A DNA stretch of 64,000 bases, taken from contig NZ_RQVQ01000010.1 of NCBI RefSeq assembly GCF_003865405.1, positions 1 to 64,000 on the forward strand, written 5' to 3'. Within the stretch, counting starts at the first letter, position 1, and every line of letters begins with the position of its first letter. Below the pieces are notes generated by a model. The model searched no databases, was not told the origin of the DNA, and was given only the letters and a program-made list of their open reading frames with translations. Position numbers and translations under genes: made by a program. Shown here one piece after another: positions 1-9,068 of this stretch. The DNA comes from Paenimyroides tangerinum. GTDB taxonomy: Bacteria > Bacteroidota > Bacteroidia > Flavobacteriales > Flavobacteriaceae.

Positions 1-9
1 AATATACAA

Positions 10-630
10 CTATTTCTTTTTTTTACCAACTATTTTTCTTGATTTATTAATCGAACTCAGGTTGTAAGTAATCTCAATTTTAGAAATGAGATTGTTTAAA
101 TTATCTAAGTACTTCAATTTTTTTATTGGTAAAGAATCGATGTTGTATTCATAATCAATTAAATAAGTTGATTCAGATTCGTTTATTACTTTAATTAAAT
201 CTTTTTGATTATTGTAAAAGTTTAGTCTCGAAATTGTATCATTTTTCAGAATAATTTTTTCTTCAATTAATAAATCATTTTCAAAAAAATAAATACTCGT
301 CAGTTTGATTTCTGATTTGCCATTCTTGTCCGCAGAATAACTATAGCTCAATTTTTGCTCAGGAAATTGATTATATTCGAAAATATTAACCAAAGAATCA
401 TACTGAATATCCATTGGGTAAAAAACACCATTAACAACTTCACTTCTAAGTAAATTGTAATTTATCTGACTATATTTTATTATTTGACCTTTTTGATCGA
501 AATGTTCTTCGGTAATCAAATTTTCATTTGAATATTTACGTTTGATTTTTATACGTTCACTTTTTTCAAATTCCTGAGCGAATGATTTATAAAAAAAGAA
601 TAATAAGCAAATGATAATAAACTGTTTCAT
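10..630 (-). CDS. secreted protein of unknown function
   Basis: The 206-residue product begins with a signal peptide (hydrophobic stretch at residues 4-17, cleavage likely after SFAQ), so it should be exported to the periplasm or surface. The rest is hydrophilic, rich in Tyr, Asn, Lys and Ile, with short recurring beta-hairpin-like segments such as YEYNIDSLPIKKLKYLDN that resemble the loose YD-type repeats of flavobacterial secreted proteins. It ends in a Lys-rich tail. No catalytic motif is visible. The gene at 30846-31673 has the same style. It is transcribed away from the transporter gene at 750. I do not recognise a named family. Confidence 0.6.
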   Translation of the reverse strand: MKQFIIICLLFFFYKSFAQEFEKSERIKIKRKYSNENLITEEHFDQKGQIIKYSQINYNLLRSEVVNGVFYPMDIQYDSLVNIFEYNQFPEQKLSYSYSADKNGKSEIKLTSIYFFENDLLIEEKIILKNDTISRLNFYNNQKDLIKVINESESTYLIDYEYNIDSLPIKKLKYLDNLNNLISKIEITYNLSSINKSRKIVGKKKK

Positions 631-720
631 TTCTGTTTAGTTTTTAATATTTTAAATTTATTTAAAATAATTTCAAAAATCAAATCCTTGAAAATGATTT
701 AAAATCCAAATTAATTAAAA

Positions 721-728
721 TACCTTTG
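721..728 (+). promoter_or_regulatory. candidate -7 promoter element for the EamA transporter gene
   Basis: TACCTTTG matches the Bacteroidota -7 consensus TAnnTTTG, 21 bases before the ATG at 750. A TTG start at 726 in the same frame would lie inside this element, which argues for the ATG at 750. Confidence 0.55.
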
Positions 729-749
729 CCGAAATTTTTCAGCCCAAAA

Positions 750-1652
750 ATGAACGCATTAAAATATTACATTGCCGCATTTTCCGCATTCTTTATGTGG
801 GGATTTTTTTCGATTGCTTTAAAAGCAATTACGGCTTATTCTAGTTTCGATATTTTATTTTTTAGAATCGTTTTTTCTACTTTTTTGATTGTTCTTTTTA
901 GTGCTTTTTTTCGAAAAGATAAATTGATTTCCGATTTTCAATTGCTTAAAAGATTACCTTCAAAAGATAAAAGTCGAACATTGTTATTAACTTCGCTTGG
1001 TGGATTATTGTTGGGATTAAATTGGTTTTTATTTATTTATGTAGTCAATCAAGTAAATGTGCAATCGGCTTCGTTTGCTTATTTGATATGTCCGATTATA
1101 ACCACTTTTTTTGCTTTCTTAATTCTTAAAGAAAAAATCGAAAAACATCAATGGATTGCCATTTTGATTAGTTTGATTGGTTGTGGAATCTATTATGTCA
1201 CAAATCCAGGCAATTTGATTTATGCTTTTATAATCGCTGCTACCTATTCGATTTACTTGGTTTCTCAGAAAAAAAATGTGTATTTTGATAAGTTCAATGT
1301 CTTGTTGGTACAAATGTTTATCATTTTTCTTTTGGCATTACCTTATTGTTTTCTAGGCGATTTTGTCTTGCCAACAGATTTCGATTTTTACTTTTATATT
1401 ATATTGATTGCCGTTTTGTTTACTATTATTCCTTTATATTTGAATTTGTACGCTTTAAAAGGAATTTCGGCTTCAACCGTTGGTATTTTAATTTACATCA
1501 ATCCAATTATTACTTTTGTTTTAGCGATATTTTATTTTAAAGAATCAATAAATATGTTACAAATTGGTTCATATTTATTAATTTTGTGTTCGATTGTGGT
1601 TTTTAATTATAAAATCATAAATTTAACGAAACTAGAACCAAGCAAAAAATAG
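750..1652 (+). CDS. rarD: EamA-family drug/metabolite transporter (RarD-like)
   Basis: The 300-residue inner-membrane protein has about ten hydrophobic segments arranged as two EamA repeats (roughly residues 5-140 and 150-290). The motif LNWFLFIYVVNQVNVQSASF followed by a CPIITT loop matches the RarD subgroup, in which NW.L..WAVN and an INPL loop are conserved. Substrate is unknown; RarD proteins are named for chloramphenicol sensitivity in other bacteria. I chose ATG 750 because the upstream TTG falls in the promoter element and adds only eight unconserved residues. The gene ends 11 bases before the cysteine desulfurase gene, so the two are probably cotranscribed. Confidence 0.8.
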   Translation: MNALKYYIAAFSAFFMWGFFSIALKAITAYSSFDILFFRIVFSTFLIVLFSAFFRKDKLISDFQLLKRLPSKDKSRTLLLTSLGGLLLGLNWFLFIYVVNQVNVQSASFAYLICPIITTFFAFLILKEKIEKHQWIAILISLIGCGIYYVTNPGNLIYAFIIAATYSIYLVSQKKNVYFDKFNVLLVQMFIIFLLALPYCFLGDFVLPTDFDFYFYIILIAVLFTIIPLYLNLYALKGISASTVGILIYINPIITFVLAIFYFKESINMLQIGSYLLILCSIVVFNYKIINLTKLEPSKK

Positions 1653-1663
1653 CACACAACGCA

Positions 1664-2788
1664 ATGAAACAAATTTACTTAGATAATGCTGCAACTACTT
1701 CCGTTCGACCAGAAGTGGTAGAAGAAATGATTAAAGTTTTAAGAGCTGATTTTGGAAATCCTTCTTCAACGTATTCAGTTGGTCGTCACAGTAAGGCATT
1801 AATCGAAAATGCAAGAAAATCAATCGCTAAGCAATTCAATGTTTCTTCTTCAGAAATTGTGTTTACTTCTTGCGGTACAGAAGGAAATAACTGGATTATT
1901 CGTTCGGCGGTTCGTGATTTAGGTGTTAAACGAATCATTACTACAAAAATTGAACATCATTGTACGTTGTATTCTATTCAGCAAATGGCGAAGGAATACG
2001 GAACTGAAATTCAATATGTAAATATCCTTCCAAATTCTGAAATCGATTACAATCAATTAGAAGAATTGCTAAAAGAAGACGTGCCAACTTTAGTGAGTTT
2101 GATGCACGTAAATAATGAAGTGGGAACGATATTAGATTTAAAACGTGTTGCGGATTTATGTATTGCAAATAAAGCTTTGTTTCACACCGATACGGTTCAG
2201 TCTGTTGGAAAAGTGGAAATTCCTTTAGATGAAATTCCTGTTGATTTTATTGTAGCTAGTGCGCATAAATTCCACGGGCCAAAAGGAGCAGGATTTGTTT
2301 TTATCCGTAAGAAAAATGTTTTAAAAGCGTTAATTGTTGGTGGCGAACAAGAAAAAGGTTTGCGTGCCGGAACTGAAGCGCCTCACCAAGTAGTTGGAAT
2401 GGCAAAAGCCTTGGAGTTATCTTACGAACATTTAAATGAAGAACGTAAAGCAATTACAGAATTACGTGATTATTGTAAAGCTAAATTAGAAGAAAATTTC
2501 CCAGGAATTAAAATCAACGGAAATGGTTCTACTTTTTATAATGTATTAAATATTTTATTGCCATTCACTCCAGAAAAAGCAGCGATGATTCTTTTTAGTT
2601 TAGATATGAAAGGAATTGCAGTTTCAAGAGGAAGTGCTTGCCAATCAGGTAGTCAAAAACCTTCGCACGTGTTAGCTGAATTCCTAAACGAAGAAGATAT
2701 TAAAAAACCAAGTTTACGCGTTTCTTTCGGTCACGAAAACACCAAAGAAGAAATCGACTTTTTAATAGATGTTTTAAAAGAAGTGTAA
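1664..2788 (+). CDS. cysteine desulfurase (NifS/IscS type)
   Basis: The 374-residue PLP enzyme removes sulfur from cysteine to supply Fe-S clusters or thio-modified tRNA. It shows the N-terminal LDNAATT motif, FTSCGTEGNN cofactor loop, EHH before the active site, Schiff-base lysine K202 in SAHKFHGPKG, and the catalytic persulfide cysteine C326 in SRGSACQSGS. Length fits the class I family. It stands apart from any iscU or suf genes here, so whether it serves Fe-S assembly or MnmA (gene at 36545) cannot be told. It follows the transporter by 11 bases and is closed by a stem-loop terminator. Confidence 0.92.
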   Translation: MKQIYLDNAATTSVRPEVVEEMIKVLRADFGNPSSTYSVGRHSKALIENARKSIAKQFNVSSSEIVFTSCGTEGNNWIIRSAVRDLGVKRIITTKIEHHCTLYSIQQMAKEYGTEIQYVNILPNSEIDYNQLEELLKEDVPTLVSLMHVNNEVGTILDLKRVADLCIANKALFHTDTVQSVGKVEIPLDEIPVDFIVASAHKFHGPKGAGFVFIRKKNVLKALIVGGEQEKGLRAGTEAPHQVVGMAKALELSYEHLNEERKAITELRDYCKAKLEENFPGIKINGNGSTFYNVLNILLPFTPEKAAMILFSLDMKGIAVSRGSACQSGSQKPSHVLAEFLNEEDIKKPSLRVSFGHENTKEEIDFLIDVLKEV

Positions 2789-2840
2789 AAAAAGAATAGA
2801 AAAATTGTAATTCTATTTTTTAAATTCAAGAAATAAATCA

Positions 2841-2885
2841 AATACTCAAACATGTTTTTTTAATGAAAATGTGTTTGAGTATTTT
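2841..2885 (+). terminator. stem-loop terminator after cysteine desulfurase
   Basis: AATACTCAAACA (2841-2852) pairs with TGTTTGAGTATT (2872-2883), followed by a short T run. An in-frame ATG at 2863 that could extend the next gene lies inside this loop, which argues against that start. Confidence 0.7.
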
Positions 2886-2933
2886 TCGTTATAATATTTT
2901 GTTTAATGAATTGCTTTACAATGTTTTTAGCAG

Positions 2934-2941
2934 TAAATTTG
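2934..2941 (+). promoter_or_regulatory. candidate -7 promoter element of purM
   Basis: TAAATTTG matches TAnnTTTG, with a TTG at 2911-2913 some 20 bases upstream as the -33 element and the ATG of purM 21 bases downstream. Confidence 0.6.
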
Positions 2942-2961
2942 CGCCAACAACACAAAAGAAT

Positions 2962-4140
2962 ATGAATTCAGAAACAAATAATCGTTATGCACTTCGCGGA
3001 GTATCAGCTCAAAAGGAAGATGTTCATAACGCTATTAAAAACATTGATAAAGGTTTATTTCCTAAAGCTTTTTGTAAAATCGTACCAGATTATTTAACTA
3101 ACGATGAAGATTATTGTTTGATTATGCACGCTGATGGTGCCGGAACAAAATCGTCTTTAGCTTATTTATATTGGAAAGAAACTGGAGATATTTCTGTATG
3201 GAAAGGAATTGCCCAAGATGCATTAATTATGAATATTGATGATTTATTGTGTGTAGGTGCAACAGATAACATTTTACTTTCTTCTACTATTGGAAGAAAT
3301 AAAAATTTAGTTCCAGGAGAAGTTATTTCTGCAATTATCAATGGTACTGAAGAATTAATTGAAGATTTAAAAAAATTCGGAGTTACGATTCATTCAACAG
3401 GTGGTGAAACTGCCGATGTGGGTGATGTAGTTCGTACCATTATTGTGGATTCAACCGTTACAGCTCGTATGAAACGTAGCGATGTTATTGACAATGCAAA
3501 TATTCAATCAGGTGATGTAATTGTTGGTTTGGAATCTTTCGGACAAGCAACTTACGAATCAGAATATAACGGAGGAATGGGTTCTAACGGTTTAACTTCT
3601 GCTCGTCATGATGTGTTTGCGCATTATTTAGCTGAAAATTATCCAGAAAGTTTTGATTCGTCTGTACCAAAAGAATTAGTTTATTCTGGTGGAATGAAAT
3701 TAACTGATGAAGTTGAGAATTCACCAATCAATGCAGGTAAATTAGTGCTTTCTCCAACGAGAACTTATGCACCAATTATCAAAGCTATTTTAGGTAAGTT
3801 TAATTCTGAAAGCATTCACGGAATGGTTCACTGTTCTGGTGGTGCGCAAACAAAAATTTTACATTTCGTAGATAACGTTCACGTAATTAAAGATAATTTA
3901 TTCGATGTTCCACCATTGTTTAAATTAATTCAAGAACAATCTAAAACCGATTGGAAAGAAATGTATCAAGTATTCAACTGCGGTCACCGTATGGAATTAT
4001 ACGTGAAGCCAGAAGTTGCAGAAGAAATTATCGCTATCTCAAAATCGTTTAATGTAAACGCTCAAATTGTGGGTAGAGTAGAAGCTTCTGAATCTAAAAA
4101 ATTAACTATTAACTCAGTTTACGGAACTTTTGAATATTAA
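2962..4140 (+). CDS. purM: phosphoribosylformylglycinamidine cyclo-ligase (AIR synthase)
   Basis: The 392-residue product belongs to the PurM/AIR synthase family, which closes the imidazole ring in purine synthesis using ATP. Visible motifs are HADGAGTKSS, the DDLLCVGA loop, STGGETADVGD, and GHRMELYV near the C-terminus where the family has GHRME. An upstream in-frame ATG at 2863 would add 33 residues, but that stretch contains a terminator loop and the promoter element, so I use ATG 2962 (start MNSETNNRYALRGVSAQKED). It is the longer form of about 390 residues seen in Bacteroidota rather than the 345-residue enterobacterial form. The 3' end overlaps ruvX. Confidence 0.85.
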   Translation: MNSETNNRYALRGVSAQKEDVHNAIKNIDKGLFPKAFCKIVPDYLTNDEDYCLIMHADGAGTKSSLAYLYWKETGDISVWKGIAQDALIMNIDDLLCVGATDNILLSSTIGRNKNLVPGEVISAIINGTEELIEDLKKFGVTIHSTGGETADVGDVVRTIIVDSTVTARMKRSDVIDNANIQSGDVIVGLESFGQATYESEYNGGMGSNGLTSARHDVFAHYLAENYPESFDSSVPKELVYSGGMKLTDEVENSPINAGKLVLSPTRTYAPIIKAILGKFNSESIHGMVHCSGGAQTKILHFVDNVHVIKDNLFDVPPLFKLIQEQSKTDWKEMYQVFNCGHRMELYVKPEVAEEIIAISKSFNVNAQIVGRVEASESKKLTINSVYGTFEY

Positions 4141-4558
4141 TCCATCACGATTATTGGCAATTGATTATGGCGGCAAACGTACCGGAATCGCTATAACAGA
4201 TGAGATGCAAATTATCGCATCAGGTTTAACAACGGTTGAAACCAAACAATTATTTCCTTTTTTACAAGAATATTTTTCTAAAGAAAAAGTTTCTAAAGTT
4301 ATTGTTGGTGAACCCAAACGTTTAAATAACGAACCCTCTGAAATTGCTCCAAAAATTGATGAGTTTGTTGTTAAATTCAAAAAATTATATCCTGCAATTG
4401 AAGTTATCCGTATGGATGAACGATTCACTTCTAAAATGGCATTCCAAACCATGATTGATAGTGGATTGAAGAAAAAACAACGACAAAATAAAGCACTAGT
4501 AGATGAGATTGCAGCAACGATTTTGCTTCAAGATTTTCTAAATAGTAAAATGTTTTAA
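4130..4558 (+). CDS. ruvX: putative pre-16S rRNA nuclease / Holliday junction resolvase YqgF
   Basis: The 142-residue protein has the RNase H-like fold signature of YqgF: LAIDYGGKRTGIA with the first acidic residue at D12, VIVGEPK in the middle, then MDERFTSKMA and DEIAATILLQDFL. In E. coli this family matures 16S rRNA ends; a resolvase role is also proposed. The start is a TTG at 4130 that overlaps the end of purM by 11 bases; no ATG precedes the LAIDYGG core, so either this TTG or the one at 4154 is used. Overlap implies coupling to purM. Confidence 0.85.
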   Translation: MNINPSRLLAIDYGGKRTGIAITDEMQIIASGLTTVETKQLFPFLQEYFSKEKVSKVIVGEPKRLNNEPSEIAPKIDEFVVKFKKLYPAIEVIRMDERFTSKMAFQTMIDSGLKKKQRQNKALVDEIAATILLQDFLNSKMF

Positions 4559-4644
4559 CAAAAAATATACGAACTGCATGGTAATCTTTTCAGAACTTTG
4601 TGGTTACATAATTTAAAGGAAGTTTAAAAAATATAATTTTAAAA

Positions 4645-6135
4645 ATGTCAACAAACAAAAATACAGAAACCGATGTTGTTTTAATTGGTGCAGGTATTAT
4701 GAGCGCAACACTTGGATTAATACTTAAAGAATTAGATTCAAGTTTATCAATTGAAATCGTTGAGCGTTTAGACAGTGCAGCGAAAGAAAGTTCAGATGCT
4801 TGGAATAACGCAGGAACAGGACATTCGGCTTTTTGTGAATTAAATTATACATCAGAAAAAAATGGTGTTGTTGATACAACTAAAGCGTTAGATATTTGTG
4901 AGCAATTTGAAGTTACTCGTCAGTTTTTAACGTATTTATTAGATAAAAAAATCATTCAAAATCCAAGTGAGTTCATTAATCATGTACCACATATGAGTTT
5001 TGTTTGGGGAAAAGAGAATGTGAAATTTTTAGAAAATCGTTTCCAAGCTTTAAAGAAAAGTCCATTGTTCGCAGATATGGAATTCTCTACAAATCCTAAA
5101 GAAATAGAAAAATGGGCTCCTTTGATTATGGAAGGAAGAAATGCCAATGAATCTGTTGCTGCTACAAATATGGATTTGGGAACAGATGTAAATTTTGGAG
5201 CTTTAACTCGTAAAATGATTCAGCATCAAGCAAGTCAGAATGGTGTTAATGTTGCTTTTGAAACAGAGGTTTACGATATCAAAAAACAAGCAGATGGACG
5301 TTGGAGAATCTCTATTAAAGATTTAAAAACAGGAACTAAATCTACTATCATTACTAAATTCGTATTTATTGGTGCTGGTGGAGCTTCTATCTTATTGTTA
5401 GAAAAATCGGGTATTCCAGAAGGAAAAGCTTACGGTGGATTCCCAGTATCTGGATTATGGTTAGTTTGCGAGAACGAAGAATTAGCTAGTAAACATTTAG
5501 CTAAAGTATATGGAAAAGCTTCAGTTGGTGCGCCACCAATGTCTGTTCCGCATTTAGATACACGTTATATCGATGGTAAAAAATCATTGTTATTTGGACC
5601 TTATGCAGGTTTCTCAACTAAATTCTTGAAAACAGGTTCGTACTGTGATTTATTTAAATCTATTTCTCCTAATAATATTGGAACAATGCTTGGTGCAGGT
5701 TTAGACAATATCGATTTGACGAAATATTTGATTTCTGAGGTCCTAAAATCTACAGATAAACGTATAGAATCTTTACAAGAATATTTCCCAAATGCTAAGA
5801 AAGAAGATTGGCGTTTAGAAATTGCTGGACAACGTGTGCAAACCATGAAACGCGATAAAAATAATAAAGCTGTTTTAGCTTTTGGTACCGAAGTGGTAAA
5901 CGCTGGTGACGGTTCTTTAGCTGTTTTATTAGGAGCTTCTCCAGGAGCTTCAACTTCAGTGAGCATCATGGTGAAATTAATCGAAAAATGTTTCCCTGAG
6001 CAATATAATAGTGCTGAATGGCAAGCGAAATTTAGAGAAATGATTCCGTCTTTCGGACAAAAATTAAATGATAACCCAGAGTTATTAAATGAATTAAGAG
6101 AAAAAACTGCAAAATCTTTAGGATTGAGCAACTAA
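4645..6135 (+). CDS. mqo: malate:quinone oxidoreductase
   Basis: The 496-residue FAD enzyme oxidises malate to oxaloacetate at the inner face of the membrane and passes electrons to menaquinone. It has the N-terminal dinucleotide motif GAGIMSATLG (residues 15-24), the SSDAWNNAGTGHSA segment, GGFPVSGLWL and the C-terminal AGDGSLAVLLGASPGAS. Length is normal for the family (about 490-500). It is monocistronic: 86 bases after ruvX and followed by a strong terminator. Menaquinone, its likely acceptor, is made by genes later in this window. Confidence 0.95.
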   Translation: MSTNKNTETDVVLIGAGIMSATLGLILKELDSSLSIEIVERLDSAAKESSDAWNNAGTGHSAFCELNYTSEKNGVVDTTKALDICEQFEVTRQFLTYLLDKKIIQNPSEFINHVPHMSFVWGKENVKFLENRFQALKKSPLFADMEFSTNPKEIEKWAPLIMEGRNANESVAATNMDLGTDVNFGALTRKMIQHQASQNGVNVAFETEVYDIKKQADGRWRISIKDLKTGTKSTIITKFVFIGAGGASILLLEKSGIPEGKAYGGFPVSGLWLVCENEELASKHLAKVYGKASVGAPPMSVPHLDTRYIDGKKSLLFGPYAGFSTKFLKTGSYCDLFKSISPNNIGTMLGAGLDNIDLTKYLISEVLKSTDKRIESLQEYFPNAKKEDWRLEIAGQRVQTMKRDKNNKAVLAFGTEVVNAGDGSLAVLLGASPGASTSVSIMVKLIEKCFPEQYNSAEWQAKFREMIPSFGQKLNDNPELLNELREKTAKSLGLSN

Positions 6136-6149
6136 AATAAAGAATCAAG

Positions 6150-6174
6150 CCAGTCGAAATCCGACTGGTTTTTT
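6150..6174 (+). terminator. terminator of mqo
   Basis: CCAGTCG (6150-6156) pairs perfectly with CGACTGG (6162-6168) across a five-base loop, followed by six T. Confidence 0.9.
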
Positions 6175-6259
6175 CTTTTAATAATAATATTCAATGAAAT
6201 AATTTCATTATTGATTTTTAATCGGAATAATATTAAATTTATAACAACACACACATAAA

Positions 6260-6661
6260 ATGAATTTAGAACACAAAGACGACATCAGTCCAGTTTTGCC
6301 TGAAGGCGTAAAAAACTATTTGATTGATATTGATGGAACCATTACAGATGATGTTCCGAACGAACAACCAGAACGTATGGAAACTTGCGAACCATTTCCA
6401 GATGCTTTAGAAACGGTTAATAAATGGTATGACGAAGGTCATTATATTTGTTTCTTTACTTCTCGAACTGAAGAACATAGAGAAGTTACTACCAATTGGT
6501 TAAACAAACACGGTTTCAAATATCATAGTATTTTGATGAACAAACCGCGTGGTGGAAATTACCATTGGATTGATAATCACATTGTAAAAGCAACACGTTA
6601 CGTTGGTAAATTTACCGACTTAGTAGAAAAATCAACAACCATCCAAGTATTCGAGGACTAA
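6260..6661 (+). CDS. HAD-superfamily phosphatase in the serine operon
   Basis: The 133-residue protein has HAD motif I as DIDGTITDD with nucleophile D23 and acid D25, a motif II-like FFTSRTEEH, an NKPRGG segment that could give the motif III lysine, and WIDNH as motif IV. Capless and short, it resembles small Bacteroidota HAD proteins often labelled phosphoheptose isomerase or phosphatase without support. Its stop overlaps the serC start (TAATG), so it is the first gene of a serine biosynthesis operon. By position it may supply the phosphoserine phosphatase step (inference). No serB is seen in the window. Confidence 0.75.
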   Translation: MNLEHKDDISPVLPEGVKNYLIDIDGTITDDVPNEQPERMETCEPFPDALETVNKWYDEGHYICFFTSRTEEHREVTTNWLNKHGFKYHSILMNKPRGGNYHWIDNHIVKATRYVGKFTDLVEKSTTIQVFED

Positions 6662-7728
6662 TGAAAAAACATAATTTCAGCGCAGGACCTTGTATTTTAC
6701 CACAAGAGGTTTTTGAAAAAAGCGCACAAGCAGTTCTGAATTTCAATAATTCAGGCTTATCTATCATTGAAATTTCGCATCGCAGTAAAGACTTTGTTGC
6801 GGTTATGGAAGATACACGTAAACTAGCTTTAGAACTTTTAGGATTAACAGATAAAGGCTACCAAGTTGTTTTTCTACAAGGTGGTGCAAGTATGGAGTTT
6901 TTACGCATTCCGTATAACTTCCTTAAAAACAAAGCAGCCTATTTAAATACCGGAACTTGGGCAAACAACGCAATGAAAGAAGCCAAAGCTTTTGGTGAAA
7001 CTATCGAAGTAGCTTCTTCAAAAAATGAAAATTACAATCACATCCCTAAAGGATTTGAAATTCCAGTAGATGCAGATTATTTCCATTGCACCAGTAACAA
7101 TACCATTTACGGAACGCAAATGAAAGCATTTCCAGAAACGAAGGTTCCTGTGATTTGTGATATGAGTTCTGATATCTTTTCACGTTCGTTAGACTTCTCT
7201 AAATTCGATGTAATCTACGCTGGAGCTCAAAAAAATATGGGTGCTGCTGGTGTTACGATGGTTATAATTAAAGAAAGTTTATTGAATCAAACCGGTCGTG
7301 AAATTCCTAATATTTTAAACTACGCCAAACACATCGAAAAAGAAAGTATGTACAACACGCCTTCTGTTTTTGCCGTTTATACGTGTTATTTAACTTTAAA
7401 TTGGTTGAAAAACTTAGGTGGAATTGAGGCTATCGAAAAAGTAAACGAAGTTAAAGCCGAGTTGTTATATAACGAGATTGATCGTAACCCGTTATTCCTA
7501 GGAACAGCTGCAACAGAAGACCGTTCAAATATGAATGCGACGTTCTTATTGAAAGATGAAACGCATAAAGAATTATTTGACCAAATGTGGAAAGATGCTG
7601 GAATTAACGGATTAAGTGGTCACCGTTCGGTTGGTGGATACCGTGCTTCGATGTACAATGCACTTCCGTTAGAAAGTGTTGAAGTGTTAGTAAACGTAAT
7701 GAAAGAATTAGAAAAAGCAGTGAATTAA
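6661..7728 (+). CDS. serC: phosphoserine aminotransferase
   Basis: The 355-residue PLP enzyme transaminates 3-phosphohydroxypyruvate to phosphoserine (and acts in pyridoxine synthesis in some bacteria). It starts NFSAGPCILP as usual, has FLQGGASMEF, the cofactor lysine K191 in YAGAQKNMGAAG, and the C-terminal GHRSVGGYRASMYNALP. Length is typical. The start shares one base with the stop of the HAD gene and the stop is one base from serA, indicating coupled translation. Confidence 0.95.
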   Translation: MKKHNFSAGPCILPQEVFEKSAQAVLNFNNSGLSIIEISHRSKDFVAVMEDTRKLALELLGLTDKGYQVVFLQGGASMEFLRIPYNFLKNKAAYLNTGTWANNAMKEAKAFGETIEVASSKNENYNHIPKGFEIPVDADYFHCTSNNTIYGTQMKAFPETKVPVICDMSSDIFSRSLDFSKFDVIYAGAQKNMGAAGVTMVIIKESLLNQTGREIPNILNYAKHIEKESMYNTPSVFAVYTCYLTLNWLKNLGGIEAIEKVNEVKAELLYNEIDRNPLFLGTAATEDRSNMNATFLLKDETHKELFDQMWKDAGINGLSGHRSVGGYRASMYNALPLESVEVLVNVMKELEKAVN

Positions 7729-7729
7729 G

Positions 7730-8680
7730 ATGAAAATATTAGCAAACGACGGAATTTCTAAAAGTGGAATCGACACATTAGAAGCTGCAGGTTTTGAAGT
7801 AATCACAACAAAAGTAGCACAAGAACAAGTAGCAAATTATGTAAACGAACATCAAATTGATGTGGTTTTAGTGCGTAGTGCAACTAAAGTTCGTAAAGAT
7901 ATAATCGATGCGTGTCCATCAATCAAAATTATTGGTAGAGGTGGAGTAGGTATGGATAACATTGATGTAGATTACGCTCGCGAAAAAGGAATCAAAGTAA
8001 TTAATACGCCAGGTGCTTCTTCGGCTTCTGTTGCCGAATTGGTTTTTGCGCATTTATTTAGCGGTGTTCGTTTCTTACACGATGCCAACAGAAATATGCC
8101 TTTAGAAGGAGATTCTAACTTCAACGGATTAAAGAAAGCTTACGCAGCAGGAACAGAGTTAAGAGGAAAAACTCTTGGTATTGTTGGTTTCGGACGAATT
8201 GGTCAGCAAGTTGCTAAAATCGCAATTGGTTTGGGTATGAAGGTGCTTGCAACTGATGCATTTATTGAAAACGCAACCATTACGTTAGACTTCTTTGATG
8301 GTAAAACCTTAGATTTCGAAGTAGTAACCGTTTCTTTTGACGAAGTAATTTCGCAATCCGATTTTATTACCTTTCACGTTCCCGCGTTAGGAGGTTATTT
8401 AATTAACGAAGGCGAATTTGCTAAAATGAAAAAAGGCGTTGGAATCATCAATGCTGCTCGCGGCGGAGTAATTAACGAAGTAGCTTTAACTAATGCTATC
8501 GATGATGAAATTGTTGCCTTTGCAGGTTTAGATGTTTTTGAAGACGAACCAACTCCAGCAGTTCAGGTTTTAATGAATACACAAATTTCATTAACGCCAC
8601 ATATCGGTGCTGCCACTCTTGAAGCCCAGGACCGTATCGGTACCGAATTAGCAGAACAAATCATCACTATTTTAAAATAG
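7730..8680 (+). CDS. serA: D-3-phosphoglycerate dehydrogenase, short form
   Basis: The 316-residue NAD enzyme oxidises 3-phosphoglycerate, the first committed step to serine. It shows the substrate loop GRGGVGMDNID, the Rossmann motif GIVGFGRIGQQVA, and the catalytic Arg, Glu and His in NAARGGV, FEDEP and TPHIGAAT. It stops right after the catalytic domain, so the ACT and intervening domains that give serine feedback in the long form are missing; feedback control may differ. Last gene of the operon, ended by a perfect 10-bp terminator. Confidence 0.93.
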   Translation: MKILANDGISKSGIDTLEAAGFEVITTKVAQEQVANYVNEHQIDVVLVRSATKVRKDIIDACPSIKIIGRGGVGMDNIDVDYAREKGIKVINTPGASSASVAELVFAHLFSGVRFLHDANRNMPLEGDSNFNGLKKAYAAGTELRGKTLGIVGFGRIGQQVAKIAIGLGMKVLATDAFIENATITLDFFDGKTLDFEVVTVSFDEVISQSDFITFHVPALGGYLINEGEFAKMKKGVGIINAARGGVINEVALTNAIDDEIVAFAGLDVFEDEPTPAVQVLMNTQISLTPHIGAATLEAQDRIGTELAEQIITILK

Positions 8681-8733
8681 ATTTTTAATGGTATTCTAAA
8701 CCTTTTTTAGAATCACTTATTCATATACAAGTA

Positions 8734-8764
8734 ACTTCTTATGTTCGCATAAGAAGTTTTTTTT
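8734..8764 (+). terminator. terminator of the serine operon
   Basis: ACTTCTTATG (8734-8743) and CATAAGAAGT (8748-8757) form a perfect 10-bp stem closed by a TTCG tetraloop, followed by T7. Confidence 0.95.
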
Positions 8765-8795
8765 GTTTCTTCAATTACCTAATTTTCAACTTTAA

Positions 8796-8838
8796 GACTT
8801 TCGACTTTCGACTTTCAGACTTTCGACTTTCAGACTTC
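8796..8838. repeat. GACTTTC heptamer tandem repeat
   Basis: Five exact copies of GACTTTC (8796, 8803, 8810, 8818, 8825), two of them separated by one extra A, and a sixth incomplete copy at 8833. It lies between the serine operon terminator and the HU gene. Such short arrays change length easily; no function is evident. Confidence 0.8.
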
Positions 8839-9068
8839 ATATAATATCTATTTTGTCATTCAAAACTTGGTTCAGAATCGCATCAAACTAATAACGTTTG
8901 GTTATAAAAAATTCACCCCCATAAATAAGAGCTTGTAGCTGTATTTTTTAGTATAAGTTAATTTAAAAGCTAGATACTCAATATTCCAAAAGCTATCATT
9001 TAAATAAATATTTTGTTAATTAAATAATTATAACTAATTTAAAGTCAGAAAATTTAAAAAAAAATGTT
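8839..9068. other. AT-rich upstream region of the HU-like gene
   Basis: These 230 bases hold no convincing gene. They are strongly A+T rich near the HU start. No exact TAnnTTTG element was found close to the start, so its promoter is not assigned. Confidence 0.4.

Noticed and set aside
2863..2961. N-terminal extension of purM
   Set aside because: The region holds a terminator loop and a consensus promoter; the protein from ATG 2962 already has the family start.
5601..6131. 176-codon frame on the minus strand inside mqo
   Set aside because: It is a shadow of the mqo coding sequence in which every mqo motif is intact; no promoter or homology-like pattern.
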